Source of the DNA: Streptomyces sp. NBC_01571
GTDB lineage: Bacteria > Actinomycetota > Actinomycetes > Streptomycetales > Streptomycetaceae
Direction: 5' to 3'
Assembly (NCBI RefSeq): GCF_026339875.1
Contig: NZ_JAPEPZ010000001.1
Location: forward strand, 1,178,001 to 1,242,000
DNA: 64,000 bases
Positions 33,125-42,378 of this stretch are shown here, in pieces. Position 1 is the first letter of the stretch; the number at the start of each line of letters is the position of its first letter. The notes beneath the pieces were generated by a model, which saw nothing but the letters and a program-made list of their open reading frames with translations, was not told the DNA's origin and did no database searches. The position numbers were made by a program, and so were the translations under genes.

Positions 33125-34069
33125 ATGGCCGTCCCCGCCCGATTTCCTCAGGTCACCGCGTCCGGCGCGCCGCGCGCTGGTGGCACCGCACGGTTCGCGG
33201 GCCGTACCGTGTCGCGGATCGGCTTCGGTGCGATGCAGTTGGAGCGCCTGCGGACCGACCGCGGAGCGGCGATCGCGATGCTGCGCCGTTGCGTCGAGCT
33301 GGGAGTGGACCACATCGACACCGCCCAGTTCTACGGCCACGGCTTCGCCAACGAAGCGATCCGCGAAGCCGTACGCCCCGAGGACGACGTCATGGTGGTC
33401 AGCAAAGTGGGCGCCGAGCCCGACTCCGAGGGTCCGCTCCCGCTCCGCCTCGCACAGCGCCCCGAACAGTTGCGCGCCAGCGTCGAGGACAACCTGACGA
33501 CCCTTGGCCTGGACCGGATTCCCCTGGTCAACCTCCGCCGTACGGACACCGGCCCCGGCCTGCGCGCCACAGGGGATCAGCTGGTCGCCCTCGACGACCA
33601 GCTCGCCGTGATGACCGCCCTGCGAGACGAGGGCAAGATCGGTGCGATCGGCCTCAGCAGTGTCTCCCTCGACGTTCTGCGCAGCGCCCTGCCCGCGGGC
33701 ATCGCGTGTGTGCAGAACGCGTACAACCTCCTGGCCCGCGACGACGAGGACATGCTCCGACTGTGCCTGGACGAGGGCATCGCCTGGGTTCCCTACTTCC
33801 CCCTCGGCAGCGCCTTCGACGGGATGCCGAAGGTGACCGACGAGCCGGCCGTCATCGCCGCCGCGCGTGAGTTGGACGTCACGCCCGCGCAGATCGGACT
33901 GGCCTGGCTGCTGCACCACGCCCCGAACGTGTTGCTGATCCCCGGCACGGCCGACCCCGAACACCTGGAGGCGAACGTGAGGGCCGGCGCGGTCACGCTC
34001 GACGAGGCGACGCTCTCCGCCCTGGACGCGGTCCGGGGCCGATCCGGAGACATCGCGCTGAACCAGTGA
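33125..34069 (+). CDS. Aldo-keto reductase
   Basis: 314 residues; GGAGAG lies upstream of ATG 33125. AKR landmarks: ISRIGFGAMQL-like start (VSRIGFGAMQL), DHIDTAQFYG with Asp65 and Tyr70, VVSKVG with Lys94, GAIGLSSVSLDVL, VQNAYNLLAR and LLIPGTADPEHLEANV for NADPH binding. The fourth tetrad residue, usually His, is replaced in LVNLRRTD (Asn/Arg), as in the pyridoxal-reductase-like AKR subgroup common in Streptomyces. Reduces a carbonyl compound with NADPH. Regulated, by inference, by the divergent TetR. Confidence 0.92.
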   Translation: MAVPARFPQVTASGAPRAGGTARFAGRTVSRIGFGAMQLERLRTDRGAAIAMLRRCVELGVDHIDTAQFYGHGFANEAIREAVRPEDDVMVVSKVGAEPDSEGPLPLRLAQRPEQLRASVEDNLTTLGLDRIPLVNLRRTDTGPGLRATGDQLVALDDQLAVMTALRDEGKIGAIGLSSVSLDVLRSALPAGIACVQNAYNLLARDDEDMLRLCLDEGIAWVPYFPLGSAFDGMPKVTDEPAVIAAARELDVTPAQIGLAWLLHHAPNVLLIPGTADPEHLEANVRAGAVTLDEATLSALDAVRGRSGDIALNQ

Positions 34070-34419
34070 CCGACCGTTCCGGATCGAGGCTCCCGCCGGT
34101 CGGGTCGTCGGTCTGCATGCGCCGGACGAGTTGCGCGGAGTACGCCCGCGTCGCACTGGAGGCCGTCTTCCGCGGCACCGGCTACTCCTCGCCACAGGCC
34201 TGACCCGCACCGTCCGCTACGCCGACCACACCGGTACGCGCCGCGGCCGCACTCTCCCGAAGGCACCCAGCACACCGCGCTCCCGGCCCGCTCCGCGTAC
34301 GCGGTCGGGGGGCGTTTCTTTCGGATCGGTGATGAGAGTGGGGCCGCGTGGCGAGCCGACGCCCGGGTGTTCTGGAGTGAGCATGGCTGGTGGCCCCACA
34401 TGTTCGAGGGAACCGTACG
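34070..34419. other. Intergenic stretch, possible lectin-like coding remnant
   Basis: 350 bp. A plus-strand frame at about 34079-34140 reads FRIEAPAGRVVGLHAPDELR, reminiscent of a jacalin-like lectin strand, but it decays at once and has no start. No other gene seen. Confidence 0.3.
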
Positions 34420-34740
34420 ATGCCTGCCGTGGACACCTCACGGGACGACTTGCGATGCGGGCTCTGTGGGCAGGTCATGGATGCCCGGCACGAGCAGCAC
34501 CACGAAGAATCGGTGGTCGGCGCGGGGAGGCGTGTCGAGTACGTGGTGATCGGACTGCGCGGCGCCCTTGCCCTCTGTCAAGCCGTCGATGACCCCTCTC
34601 GGACCCGCAGGACCGGTGCCGCCGATCTGGCGGGGCAATTGGGGATTGACCTGGCCGATCTTCCTGGCAGTCATTACACGTGTTGGGAGAGGCCCGGGGA
34701 GTACGGCGGCGTCTTCCGGAGCGGCTTCGAGCGGGCCTGA
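34420..34740 (+). CDS. Small hypothetical protein with C-x-x-C motif
   Basis: 106 residues from ATG 34420. Near the N-terminus LRCGLCGQVMDARHEQHH has a C-x-x-C pair followed by closely spaced His residues, which could bind zinc. The remainder (VEYVVIGLRGALALCQAVDD, LAGQLGIDLADLPGSHYTCW) is amphipathic helix and loop. Third-position G/C is moderate, lower than in neighbouring genes. The family is not recognised. It lies between the AKR gene and the aminoacyl-tRNA synthetase remnants in the same direction. Confidence 0.5.
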   Translation: MPAVDTSRDDLRCGLCGQVMDARHEQHHEESVVGAGRRVEYVVIGLRGALALCQAVDDPSRTRRTGAADLAGQLGIDLADLPGSHYTCWERPGEYGGVFRSGFERA

Positions 34741-34796
34741 CATGCTGCGGCGCAGGGGCGGCACCAGGGTCATCTGATCGTTGGTCGATGTGCGTC

Positions 34797-35655
34797 GCTG
34801 ACTGACGCGCAGCGAGCGTGGAGCGGGCCGTTCCGTCCTGGTTCCTGGCCCTCGGCGGTATACGCAGCAGGATGCTCGAGCTCAACCAGCAGATCACCTG
34901 GGCGCCGGAGCGCGTCCGCGACGGGCAGTTCGGCAAGTGGCTGGAGAACGTCCACGACCGGAACATCTCCCGGAACCGGTACTGGGGCGCCCCCATACCG
35001 ATCTGGGTCTCGGACGACCCCGCGTATCCGAGGACCGATGTCTACGGTTCGCTGGACGACCTCCGGCGGGACTTCGGTGTGCACCTGACCGACCAAGGTC
35101 GTGTTCGCCACCGACATCACCCCCTACGGAAAGTTCCAGCTCTCGGTGAACCCACGGGCGTGCGGCCGCCGTCTCGGCAGCCGGACCCAGGAGGTCATCG
35201 ACGCCGTCGCGGCCGGCGCCTGGACCAGGGAACAGGATGGCGGCATCACCATCGCCGGGATCCCCATGCGGCCCGAAGAGACCGAGCAGCACCTGGTCGC
35301 CGACGCTCCGGGGGCCGCGGTCCTGCCCGGCGACGCCGGCCTCGTCGTGCTCGACACCCGGGTCACCGAGGAACTGGCCGCCGAGGGGATGGCCCGCGAT
35401 CTGGTGAGGGTCGCGCGACAGGCCCGCGGGGCGGCGGGACTCCAACTGCTCGACCGGATCAAGCTGACGTTCGAGGTGCCGGACGACGTGGCCACCGCCG
35501 TCAGGCCCTATCAGGCGTTCATCGCACGGGAGACGGTGGCTGACACCGTTCACTACGGTCCCGCGGGCCGAGAGGTCTTCACGGGATCCCTCGGAGACGG
35601 CGCGCAGGCCAGGGCATCGGTGAGCACCGTACTCTCCGGAAGGAGCACCCCGTGA
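34797..35655 (+). pseudogene. ileS: Internally deleted isoleucyl-tRNA synthetase remnant
   Basis: Two separate parts of a eukaryote-like/actinobacterial IleRS are fused. The first (34797-35090) reads [40 protein letters not shown] and [20 protein letters not shown], the catalytic-domain stretch after the editing domain. The homology then jumps near 35095 to the extreme C-terminus: [38 protein letters not shown] and [15 protein letters not shown], ending at a normal stop. The N-terminus with HIGH, the editing domain, KMSKS and the anticodon domain are absent. Not functional. It could descend from a second, antibiotic-resistant ileS or from a duplicated housekeeping gene; the sequence cannot decide. 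Confidence 0.85.
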
Positions 35656-35869
35656 CAGAGGTCGGGCAGCGCCTCGAACGACTGGTGTCCGCCCGGGCCG
35701 AACACCGCCCCGGGGACTGCGCGGTGGTGGACGATGCCGAGCGACTGAGCTTCAGCGATCTCGAGCACCGCAGCAATCGTGTGACCAACGCCCTCATCGC
35801 CGGCGGTCTGCGGCCGGGTGACCGGGTCTGCCCGCTGGTTCCGAAATCGGCCATGGCCATCGCCGGCAT
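35652..35869 (+). pseudogene. N-terminal fragment of an AMP-dependent ligase/acyl-CoA synthetase
   Basis: ATG 35652 overlaps the stop region of the ileS remnant by 4 bp. It gives LERLVSARAEHRPGDCAVVD, then DAERLSFSDLEHRSNRVTNA and LIAGGLRPGDRVCPLVPKSA, the first 70 residues of an ANL-superfamily ligase. Homology ends abruptly at 35869, where the valyl-tRNA synthetase tail begins in another frame. The overlap with ileS resembles an original operon, ileS followed by a ligase. Confidence 0.75.
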
Positions 35870-36001
35870 CAGCTCGGCAACGAGGCCTTCCTGGCGAAGG
35901 CGCCGGACCACGTGGTCGACAAGATCCGTGGGCGGCTGGCCAAGGCCGAGGCGGATGTCGCCCGCCTCACCGCGCAGTTGGACGCGCTCACGGGGTCGTA
36001 G
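35870..36001 (+). pseudogene. valS: C-terminal fragment of valyl-tRNA synthetase
   Basis: The frame QLGNEAFLAKAPDHVVDKIR, GRLAKAEADVARLTAQLDAL, TGS and stop is the C-terminal coiled-coil arm of bacterial ValRS, which grips the tRNA. Only 43 residues remain. It is joined at 35870 to the ligase fragment, a recombination scar or deletion junction. Confidence 0.85.
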
Positions 36002-36400
36002 GGGGCCTGAGCCCGAGGGGGTCCCCCACCGGCAGTTCCTCTTCAGTCCGGCGACTGCCGAAGGTGAAGCTCGGTTCCGCGTTCTCGTAGGCCGGACAGC
36101 TTCAACACGGCCCCTGGATGGAGCCGCGCCGGGTCATCGTTTCCGGCGCCTGGCGCGGCGCAGGGCTGGTCACTGTCCGAAAATGCACTGCCCGCATGCG
36201 GGCACCGACACCAAGCCCGGCGGTGCGCCGCCACGCCCGCTGACCGACAGCCCTCGAAGCGTCGGATCCTGGCACGCCTCCACGCTCCCCCGGAGAGCAC
36301 CTCCATCGGCCCTCGCCGCTTCCTCCACGCGGGGTCGGCCCCATCCACCGTGTCGGACATCATGCTGTAAACAACGACAAAAGCTGTCACTCTCGAGGCC
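36002..36400. other. Intergenic stretch upstream of the FUSC gene
   Basis: 399 bp. GAGGGGGTCCCCC just after the valS remnant could form a short hairpin. The AT-richer tract ending at about 36395 (TGTAAACAACGACAAAAGCT) probably holds the promoter of the next gene. No coding recognised. Confidence 0.4.
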
Positions 36401-37555
36401 ATGCAGGATTCCATTGTCTTGCCGGGGTACTCCCTGGCCAAGGAAGCGAGGTCGGCACGTCACCTCACCGACCGGTTGCGCGGCAAGCGGAGCAGCCAGG
36501 CGGTGTACGGCGTCAAGACCCTGGCGGCGACCATGCTCACCTGGGGTGCGGTAGCCCCGTGGTCCCCCGGGGGGCACCCCTACCTGGCCGTCACGACCGC
36601 CCTGCTCGCGGTGAACGCCTCCACGGTGTACCGATCCGTGACGCAGGCGGCGCAGAACATGGTCGCGAGGGTGGCCGGACTCGTCCTCGCCCTGGTGACC
36701 GCCCGGCTGCTGGGACCGACCGCGGGCGGCGTCGTGGCCATCGTGGTGGTCGCGGTCCTGGCGGGCCCTCGCCGCTCCACGGACGACCGCGTGCAGATCG
36801 CCTCCACCGCGCTCATCGCACTGGCCGCCAGTGCCGCCGACCCCGTGGGCAGCCTGGTGTCCCCTGTACTCCAAACCCTTGTCGGCGCGGCTGTGGGCGT
36901 CGCCGTGAACGCCCTCGTCCTGCCTCCGCTCTACCTGGACGAATCCGACGCCGCCGTGCGCGGCTTGGCCCATGACATGGGAACCCTGCTGCGTGACATG
37001 GGCGCCGGTCTGGCCCAGCGACACCTCACCGTCAAGGCCCATACCTGGCTGCACCAGGCGCGCCACCTGGAAGAACGCTTCACCAGCGCGCAGGAGGACG
37101 TGCAACGGGCCGACGAGAGTCTGCGCTGGAACACTCGATGCGCCGCGCATCCCCGCTGCGAGGACCTGACGTACGCCGAGGCGTTCGGCGCCCTGCGCGG
37201 AGTGTCGCTCCAGGTCCGGGGGATCGCGCGGACCCTGTCGGACAACGCCCACAACGATCACGCCGACCACCACCTGGGGCAGCAGTTCCTCGACCGGTAC
37301 GCCGAGACCCTGCGGCTGGCCGGAGACGCCGTCCAGGGATTCGCCGGACCACGTGCGGCCGCCGGCCCGTCGGGCCCGGCTCCCCGCGGGCAGCTTCGCG
37401 AAGCGATCGACGAGGCCCAGGCCTGGCACGACGCCATGACCGACCTGATCGGCGGGGGCACCCTCGTCAAGCCGGGCGCGTGGTATGTCTACGGCTCGCT
37501 CATGACCGACGTGGAACGGCTGCTCGCCGACCTGGACCACGTCGGCGCGCACTGA
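36401..37555 (+). CDS. FUSC/aromatic-acid-exporter family membrane protein
   Basis: 384 residues. The N-terminal half has four to six hydrophobic segments (about 38-180): LAATMLTWGAVAPW, PYLAVTTALLAVNASTVYRS, VAGLVLALVTARLLGPTAGG, VVAIVVVAVLAG and LVSPVLQTLVGAAVGVAVNA. The TVYRSVTQAAQRxxAxxxG-like region is typical of FUSC/ArAE proteins. The C-terminal half is a cytoplasmic helical domain with coiled-coil character (HTWLHQARHLEERFTSAQED). Related proteins export aromatic acids or control envelope stress; substrate here unknown. The ABC exporter follows after 490 bp in the same direction. Confidence 0.82.
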   Translation: MQDSIVLPGYSLAKEARSARHLTDRLRGKRSSQAVYGVKTLAATMLTWGAVAPWSPGGHPYLAVTTALLAVNASTVYRSVTQAAQNMVARVAGLVLALVTARLLGPTAGGVVAIVVVAVLAGPRRSTDDRVQIASTALIALAASAADPVGSLVSPVLQTLVGAAVGVAVNALVLPPLYLDESDAAVRGLAHDMGTLLRDMGAGLAQRHLTVKAHTWLHQARHLEERFTSAQEDVQRADESLRWNTRCAAHPRCEDLTYAEAFGALRGVSLQVRGIARTLSDNAHNDHADHHLGQQFLDRYAETLRLAGDAVQGFAGPRAAAGPSGPAPRGQLREAIDEAQAWHDAMTDLIGGGTLVKPGAWYVYGSLMTDVERLLADLDHVGAH

Positions 37556-38048
37556 ACCCCGGACTCCCGCGCGAGGGCTCCCCGTGGAGCGGCGCCCGAC
37601 ATCGACGAGGGCGTCGAACGCGGTGAGCCATGCCGGAGACCGCAGACCGTAGTCGTCCGACCATCGAAGAAAGACACGCATCCGTCAAGGACGCACCGTC
37701 CTTCCGTACCGCTTCCGGGGAAGCGGGGGACGGGGTTCCCCGGCCGAGTCGGCAGGGTTGTCCGTGCCGGGGAGTCGGGTCGAGTGGCGCGGGCTGTCGA
37801 ATCGGCCGAGAAATGCTTGGACCGGGCGGGCGTCCGCGCGGGACACTGCCGTCCGTGGCGGAACGTGCGAACGCGATCACCTGCAGTCATCGAGTGCGGT
37901 CCGCCGCCCGTCACGGGCGCACGGCACGCCAGGGGGCGTCGTCCCCCCGCGCACCGAAGCTCCGTACGACCGTCCGACGACGCGACAGTGCCCCGCCGCC
38001 GCGGCCCCGGCGGTCAGAGGGGATGTCGTACGACACCACGGGGGTGGC
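37556..38048. other. Intergenic stretch, nothing recognised
   Basis: 493 bp between the FUSC gene and the ABC transporter. Open frames here have no ribosome-binding site or family signature. GGGGGTGG immediately before 38049 serves the next gene. Confidence 0.4.
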
Positions 38049-39872
38049 ATGGGATCGCCGGCATCACCACGCAAGTCCCCGCCGGGCAAGGGCCCGGTGG
38101 TTCTCGCACTGCGCTACTACACCCGCGAACTGACCCGGCGGCGCCGGCTGACGGCGCCCGCGCTGCTGCTCCCCGCCGTCGGCAACATCGGTATCAGCTA
38201 CGTCGCTCCCCTCATCGTCGCCAAACTCGTCGGCCGGATCGCCGACCACCCCGCGACCACCGTCGGCTCCACGCTTCCGTACGTCCTCGCCTTCGCCGGC
38301 GTCCTGCTGTTCTCGGAGGCGCTCTGGCGCATCGGGCTGCACTGTCTCAACCGGCTCGACGCCCGCGGCATCGAGCACCTGTACGTGATCGGCCTGGACG
38401 AACTGTTCGCCAAGGACGCCGCCTTCTTCCACGACAACTTCGCCGGATCGCTGACCAAGCGGGCCCTGAGCTTCGCCTCGCGCTTCGAGGAGTTCGTCGA
38501 CACACTGACCTTCTCGGTCGTGGGACGGTTCGTCCCGCTCGCGTTCGGCGCCGTGGTGCTGTGGCGCTACGCACCCCTTCTCGTCGTGGGGCTCCTCACG
38601 ATGATCGCCCTGACCGCGGTGTGCGTCGTCCCCCTGATCCGTCGCCGTCAAGCGCTCGTCCGCCGGCGCGAGGAGGCGATCGCGCGGGTGTCGGGCCACG
38701 TCTCCGACAGTCTGATGAACATGGACACGGTCAGGGCGTTCGCCGCCGAGGAGCGGGAGGCCGCCGAGCACCGGTCCCGCGTCGCGGAGTCACGGCGCCT
38801 CACCCTGAGATCGTGGGACTACGGCAACCTGCGCATCGACACCCTGGTCGCGCCGATGTCCGTGCTGACCAACGTCCTGGGCCTGCTGCTGGCCGTGGCA
38901 CTGGGCGGAGGCGAACTCGGCGTGGAGGCCGTCGTGGTCGCCTTCACCTACTACAGCAACGCCACGCGGATCATGTTCGAGTTCAATCAGATCTACCGGC
39001 GCCTGGAGAGTTCGATGACCGAGGCCGCGCAGTTCACCGAACTGCTGCTCACCTCGCCGACCGTACTCGACCCGCCCTCGCCCGAACGCCTCAGCTCCCA
39101 TGCCGCTGACGTCCGCTTCGAACGGGTCTGCTTCGCCCACGCGGGCGCGCGCCCCCTCTTCGAGGGACTCGATCTGGCGGTGGCCAACGGATCGAAGATC
39201 GGACTCGTCGGCCGGTCCGGCGGCGGCAAGACCACGCTCACCCGTCTGTTGCTGCGGATGACGGACGTCGACGCCGGCCGCATCCTCATCGGCGGGCAGG
39301 ACATCAGCAGACTCCGCCAGGCCGACCTGCGCGGCGCCATCGCCTATGTGCCGCAGGATCCCGCCATGTTCCACCGCACACTGCGGGACAACATCGCCTT
39401 CGCCCGGCCGGACGCCACCGACACCGAGATCCGGCGCGCGGCCGAGGCGGCACACGTCACCGAGTTCAGCGACGCGCTGCCGGACGGCTTCGACACCATC
39501 GTCGGCGAGCGCGGCGTCAAGCTGTCCGGCGGACAGCGCCAGCGGGTCGCCCTCGCCCGCGCGATCCTGCGTGACGCGCCGATCCTGCTGCTCGACGAGG
39601 CGACCAGCGCCCTGGACTCGGAGAGCGAACACCTCGTCCAGGAGGCCCTGTGGCGGCTGATGGACGGCAGAACGGCGCTCGTGGTGGCGCACCGGCTGAG
39701 TACGGTCGCCAAGATGGACAGGCTCGTCGTCATCGACCGTGGACGGATCGTCGAACAGGGCACCCACCACGAACTGCTCGCCACGGACGGCGCCTACGCG
39801 AAGCTGTGGCAGCACCAGTCCGGCGGCTTCCTCGACGACAGCCCGGCCCGGAGTGCCGGGTGGTCCGGATGA
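38049..39872 (+). CDS. ABC half-transporter, fused membrane and ATPase domains
   Basis: 607 residues from ATG 38049. A type IV (ABC_membrane) domain with six predicted helices covers about 20-340 (LTAPALLLPAVGNIGISYVA, TLPYVLAFAGVLLFSEALW, VVGRFVPLAFGAVVLWRY). The nucleotide-binding domain covers about 355-590 with Walker A GRSGGGKTT, Q-loop YVPQDPAMFHRTLRDNI, signature LSGGQRQR, Walker B ILLLDEATSALD and H-loop VVAHRLST. All catalytic residues are intact. It works as a dimer, probably exporting a lipid, peptide or drug. No second half-transporter gene is adjacent, so a homodimer is likely. Confidence 0.94.
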   Translation: MGSPASPRKSPPGKGPVVLALRYYTRELTRRRRLTAPALLLPAVGNIGISYVAPLIVAKLVGRIADHPATTVGSTLPYVLAFAGVLLFSEALWRIGLHCLNRLDARGIEHLYVIGLDELFAKDAAFFHDNFAGSLTKRALSFASRFEEFVDTLTFSVVGRFVPLAFGAVVLWRYAPLLVVGLLTMIALTAVCVVPLIRRRQALVRRREEAIARVSGHVSDSLMNMDTVRAFAAEEREAAEHRSRVAESRRLTLRSWDYGNLRIDTLVAPMSVLTNVLGLLLAVALGGGELGVEAVVVAFTYYSNATRIMFEFNQIYRRLESSMTEAAQFTELLLTSPTVLDPPSPERLSSHAADVRFERVCFAHAGARPLFEGLDLAVANGSKIGLVGRSGGGKTTLTRLLLRMTDVDAGRILIGGQDISRLRQADLRGAIAYVPQDPAMFHRTLRDNIAFARPDATDTEIRRAAEAAHVTEFSDALPDGFDTIVGERGVKLSGGQRQRVALARAILRDAPILLLDEATSALDSESEHLVQEALWRLMDGRTALVVAHRLSTVAKMDRLVVIDRGRIVEQGTHHELLATDGAYAKLWQHQSGGFLDDSPARSAGWSG

Positions 39873-39899
39873 CCGAAAGCGCCCTCGGCTCTGTCGAGC

Positions 39900-40228
39900 A
39901 CGAACTCGACCGGACGGCGTGACCGAGGACCACACACCGAACCACTGCTCGGCGCCCCACTCCTCGAACCGTTCCACCTCGGTGAACCCCGGCTTCGCCG
40001 CGAGGCGCATCGATCGGTCGTCGGCGGTCCGGGTGCAGAGGGTCACCGGCTCGCCGGGAAGCGCGTCGGCGAACCAGCCGAGTGCCGCCGCGCACGCCTC
40101 CGCGGCGTACCCACGTCCCCCTGCCTCCGGCAGGAACAGGTAGCCGAGCCGGGCCTCCCCGGCATCCGGACGGACTTGACTCCGATGCTCCGCGTCGCGC
40201 CGGTTGAGCTCGCCGGTGCCGATCATCG
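39900..40228 (-). pseudogene. N-terminally truncated GNAT acetyltransferase
   Basis: The minus frame reads LIGTGEL-type start IGTGELNRRDAEHRSQV, ARLGYLFLPEAGGRGYAAEA, CAAALGWFADALPGEPVTLC, RTADDRSMRLAAKPGFTEVE and RFEEWGAEQWFGVWSS, the CoA-binding core and end of a RimJ-like GNAT. The first 60-80 residues are missing; upstream DNA is the end of the glycosidase gene. No stop follows where the family normally ends, and the frame runs on antisense into the ABC gene. A decayed remnant. Confidence 0.7.
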
Positions 40229-40253
40229 CTCGCCGGGATCGGCCCTCTGTTCC

Positions 40254-42227
40254 TCAGGCGCCGAAGACCTGGAACTCCGAGACCTGCCCGGCCGGCCAGC
40301 CGCTGTTGGCGGTGAAGGTGAGTCGTACGTAGCGGGTGGTGACGGTGGAGGGGAGCGTGAGGGTCGCGGTGTTGCCGGTCGCCGGGTCGAAGGTGTGGGC
40401 AGCCGAGGCGAGAAGCTGGGCGAAGGTGCCGCCGTCCGTGCTGCCCTGGACCGAGATGGTCTGGGTGCGGGTGCCCCAGGCGGTCGCCGGGGGAAGCCGA
40501 AGGACGATCCGTTTGACGCCGGTGGAGGCGCCCAGGTCGACCTGGACCCATTGCGGGAAGGCGTTGTTGACGGACTCCCAGTAGGTGTTGGCGTCGCCGT
40601 CGGTCGCGTTGCCCGAGCCGTACGTCTGGGTGTGACCGCTCTCCGTGGTGGGGCGGTGGAGGGCGAGGTCGACATCGCCGGAGGGGGCGTCGGTGATGAC
40701 GGTGACCTGGTTGGAGGGCTGCGACACGTTTCCCGCCGCGTCGAGGGCGACGACGTCGAAGGTGTAGGCGGTGGCCGCGCCGAGTCCGGTCACCGTGAAC
40801 GAGGTCGCGCCGGTGGTGCCCACCTGGGTGCTGGTCGAACCGGACACCTGAAGGACCCGGTAGCCGGTGACACCGACGTTGTCGGTCGAGGCGTTCCAGG
40901 TCAGCGAGACGGAGTTGCTGGTGTGCCCGCCGGCGGTCAGCCCGCTCGGCGCGGCGGGCGGTGTGGTGTCACCGCCCGTGGGGACGGTCGGCTGGGTGGG
41001 GCGGGTGGGGGTCAGCGCAATCTGGCCCTTGAGCATGCGGCCGCCGTCGCCGGTCAGGCGCAGGTAGTAGTCGGCGGAGCAGGCGGTGCCGTCCTCGTCG
41101 AGGGCGAGGAACCCGGAGTTGGTGGGCACCCAGGCTTGGGTCTCGGCGGTCTTGGCGATCTGGTTGCCCTCGTTGTACTCGTCGAACATCGAGATGTAGA
41201 TGCCCTGCGCCCCGGCCCGGACCACGTTGTAGAACTGCCGCCACATGAAGTCGCCGTGCGCACGCTGGCGTCCGGACAGGTCGCCCGGCAGGACGCACGG
41301 CTGGTAGTCGATGCCGTTGGCGTTGCAGTCGGCCTGGTCGCCGACGGTGTAGGTGTTGTAGGCGTTGTCGGCCTCGTTCACATTGCCGATCGCGCCGACC
41401 ATCCACGGCGAGATCATGTTGAAGGCGTGGTAGACACCCAGGTATCCGGCCCGTGAGCCCCCGGTGCCGGTCCGCCACTCGCGCGGGACGCCGCCGATGA
41501 CGTAACACCCCTGGCCCTTGAACCAGTTGATGACGTCGAGGCAGGCGTCGGCGGTGAAGGGGTGGTCACCGTCGTCGAAGCCGAAGCCCCAGATGCAGAC
41601 GACCGGCTTGCCGTTCTGCTTCGCGTAGGCCGAGGACGCGGTGTGCGCGGACATCTTGTTCGTCCAGTCCGTCTTGGTCTCCGACTGCATGTTCGTCCAG
41701 TCGGTGACGTCGTACATGATGTAGAACTTCCGGCCGTACGACTCGGCGGCGCTGCGCACCTTGGTCGCCATGGCGTCGCGGGTGGGGCCCTCGCCGCCGG
41801 TGGGGTTGAAGCGCTGCAGAGCCGCGGTGTCGATGCTGTTCTGCTGCATCCACAGGAAGTGCGTGTTCACCGTCTGCTGGTCGTACGAGGAGAACAGCGT
41901 GGCGGGCCGGCCGTTGCCGAAGGCGGCGTACGACGTCTGGTACGTCCTCGTGTAGTCGCGCATGTCGGGCCAGCACTTGATGCCGGTGTTGGACGGGGAC
42001 GGCGACTGGCCCCAGTTCTGGGTCCAGTGCCACCAGCCGTTGATGGGTGCGCCGTCGCCGATGCACGCGAACCAGCCCTGGTAGCCGACGCTGATCTTGC
42101 CGACCACGTCGCCCGGCGAACCGGCCGCCGACGCGGGTTCGGCGAGTACGGTCTCGGCCACTCCCATCGTTCCCACCGTGGTGGCCGCGATCGCGGCCTG
42201 CAGGAAGACCCTGCGTGTGACACCCAT
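40254..42227 (-). CDS. Secreted GH71/GH99-like glycosidase with Fn3 and discoidin domains
   Basis: 657 residues; GAGGAG lies 5 nt before ATG 42227. The signal MGVTRRVFLQAAIAATTVG has a twin-arginine start. The catalytic region (about 40-395) opens ISVGYQGWFACIGDG with NGWWHWTQNWG, continues RKFYIMYDVTDW, PVVCIWGFGFDDGDHPF and ends GAQGIYISMFDEYNEGNQIA. This is the pattern of GH99-like/GH71-like retaining glycosidases. The acidic residues in DEYNEG are candidate catalytic ones. A fibronectin type III module (about 425-510) and an F5/8C discoidin (CBM32) module (about 525-657) follow. GH71 is an alpha-1,3-glucanase family, GH99 endo-mannanases; the neighbouring GH87 genes favour alpha-glucan, but this is inference. 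Confidence 0.85.
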   Translation of the reverse strand: MGVTRRVFLQAAIAATTVGTMGVAETVLAEPASAAGSPGDVVGKISVGYQGWFACIGDGAPINGWWHWTQNWGQSPSPSNTGIKCWPDMRDYTRTYQTSYAAFGNGRPATLFSSYDQQTVNTHFLWMQQNSIDTAALQRFNPTGGEGPTRDAMATKVRSAAESYGRKFYIMYDVTDWTNMQSETKTDWTNKMSAHTASSAYAKQNGKPVVCIWGFGFDDGDHPFTADACLDVINWFKGQGCYVIGGVPREWRTGTGGSRAGYLGVYHAFNMISPWMVGAIGNVNEADNAYNTYTVGDQADCNANGIDYQPCVLPGDLSGRQRAHGDFMWRQFYNVVRAGAQGIYISMFDEYNEGNQIAKTAETQAWVPTNSGFLALDEDGTACSADYYLRLTGDGGRMLKGQIALTPTRPTQPTVPTGGDTTPPAAPSGLTAGGHTSNSVSLTWNASTDNVGVTGYRVLQVSGSTSTQVGTTGATSFTVTGLGAATAYTFDVVALDAAGNVSQPSNQVTVITDAPSGDVDLALHRPTTESGHTQTYGSGNATDGDANTYWESVNNAFPQWVQVDLGASTGVKRIVLRLPPATAWGTRTQTISVQGSTDGGTFAQLLASAAHTFDPATGNTATLTLPSTVTTRYVRLTFTANSGWPAGQVSEFQVFGA

Positions 42228-42331
42228 CTGGACTCCTCAGGTCGGCTGTCGACTTCCGTCGACCACGGGCGTGCGGACTCGGGTGACCGGCGCCGGCCGT
42301 GGCCCTGTGGGGGCCGGGGCCGCCGGCTCGG

Positions 42332-42371
42332 GTGGGTGCCGCCGGGCGCGAGCGCGCCCGGCGGCACCCAC
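42332..42371 (-). terminator. 19-bp perfect-stem hairpin between GH87 and GH71/99-like genes
   Basis: The arms 42332-42350 and 42353-42371 are perfect reverse complements separated by two bases. The hairpin begins 8 bp after the stop of the upstream minus-strand gene (42379). Very stable; probable terminator, which makes the two glycosidase genes separate transcripts. Confidence 0.8.
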
Positions 42372-42378
42372 GGTCGGA

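Noticed and set aside
32421..34069. The TetR/AKR region as part of a biosynthetic gene cluster
   Set aside because: No core synthase, carrier protein or NRPS/PKS gene anywhere in the window; the pair is a common stand-alone stress module.
38790..40226. A 478-codon minus-strand frame taken as an intact acetyltransferase
   Set aside because: Only about 110 codons are GNAT-like. The remainder is antisense to the ABC transporter and the N-terminus is lost, so it was called a pseudogene.
42332..42371. The 19-bp hairpin as a mobile-element end or riboswitch
   Set aside because: It immediately follows a stop codon and has a two-base loop with no conserved aptamer; a terminator is the simplest reading.
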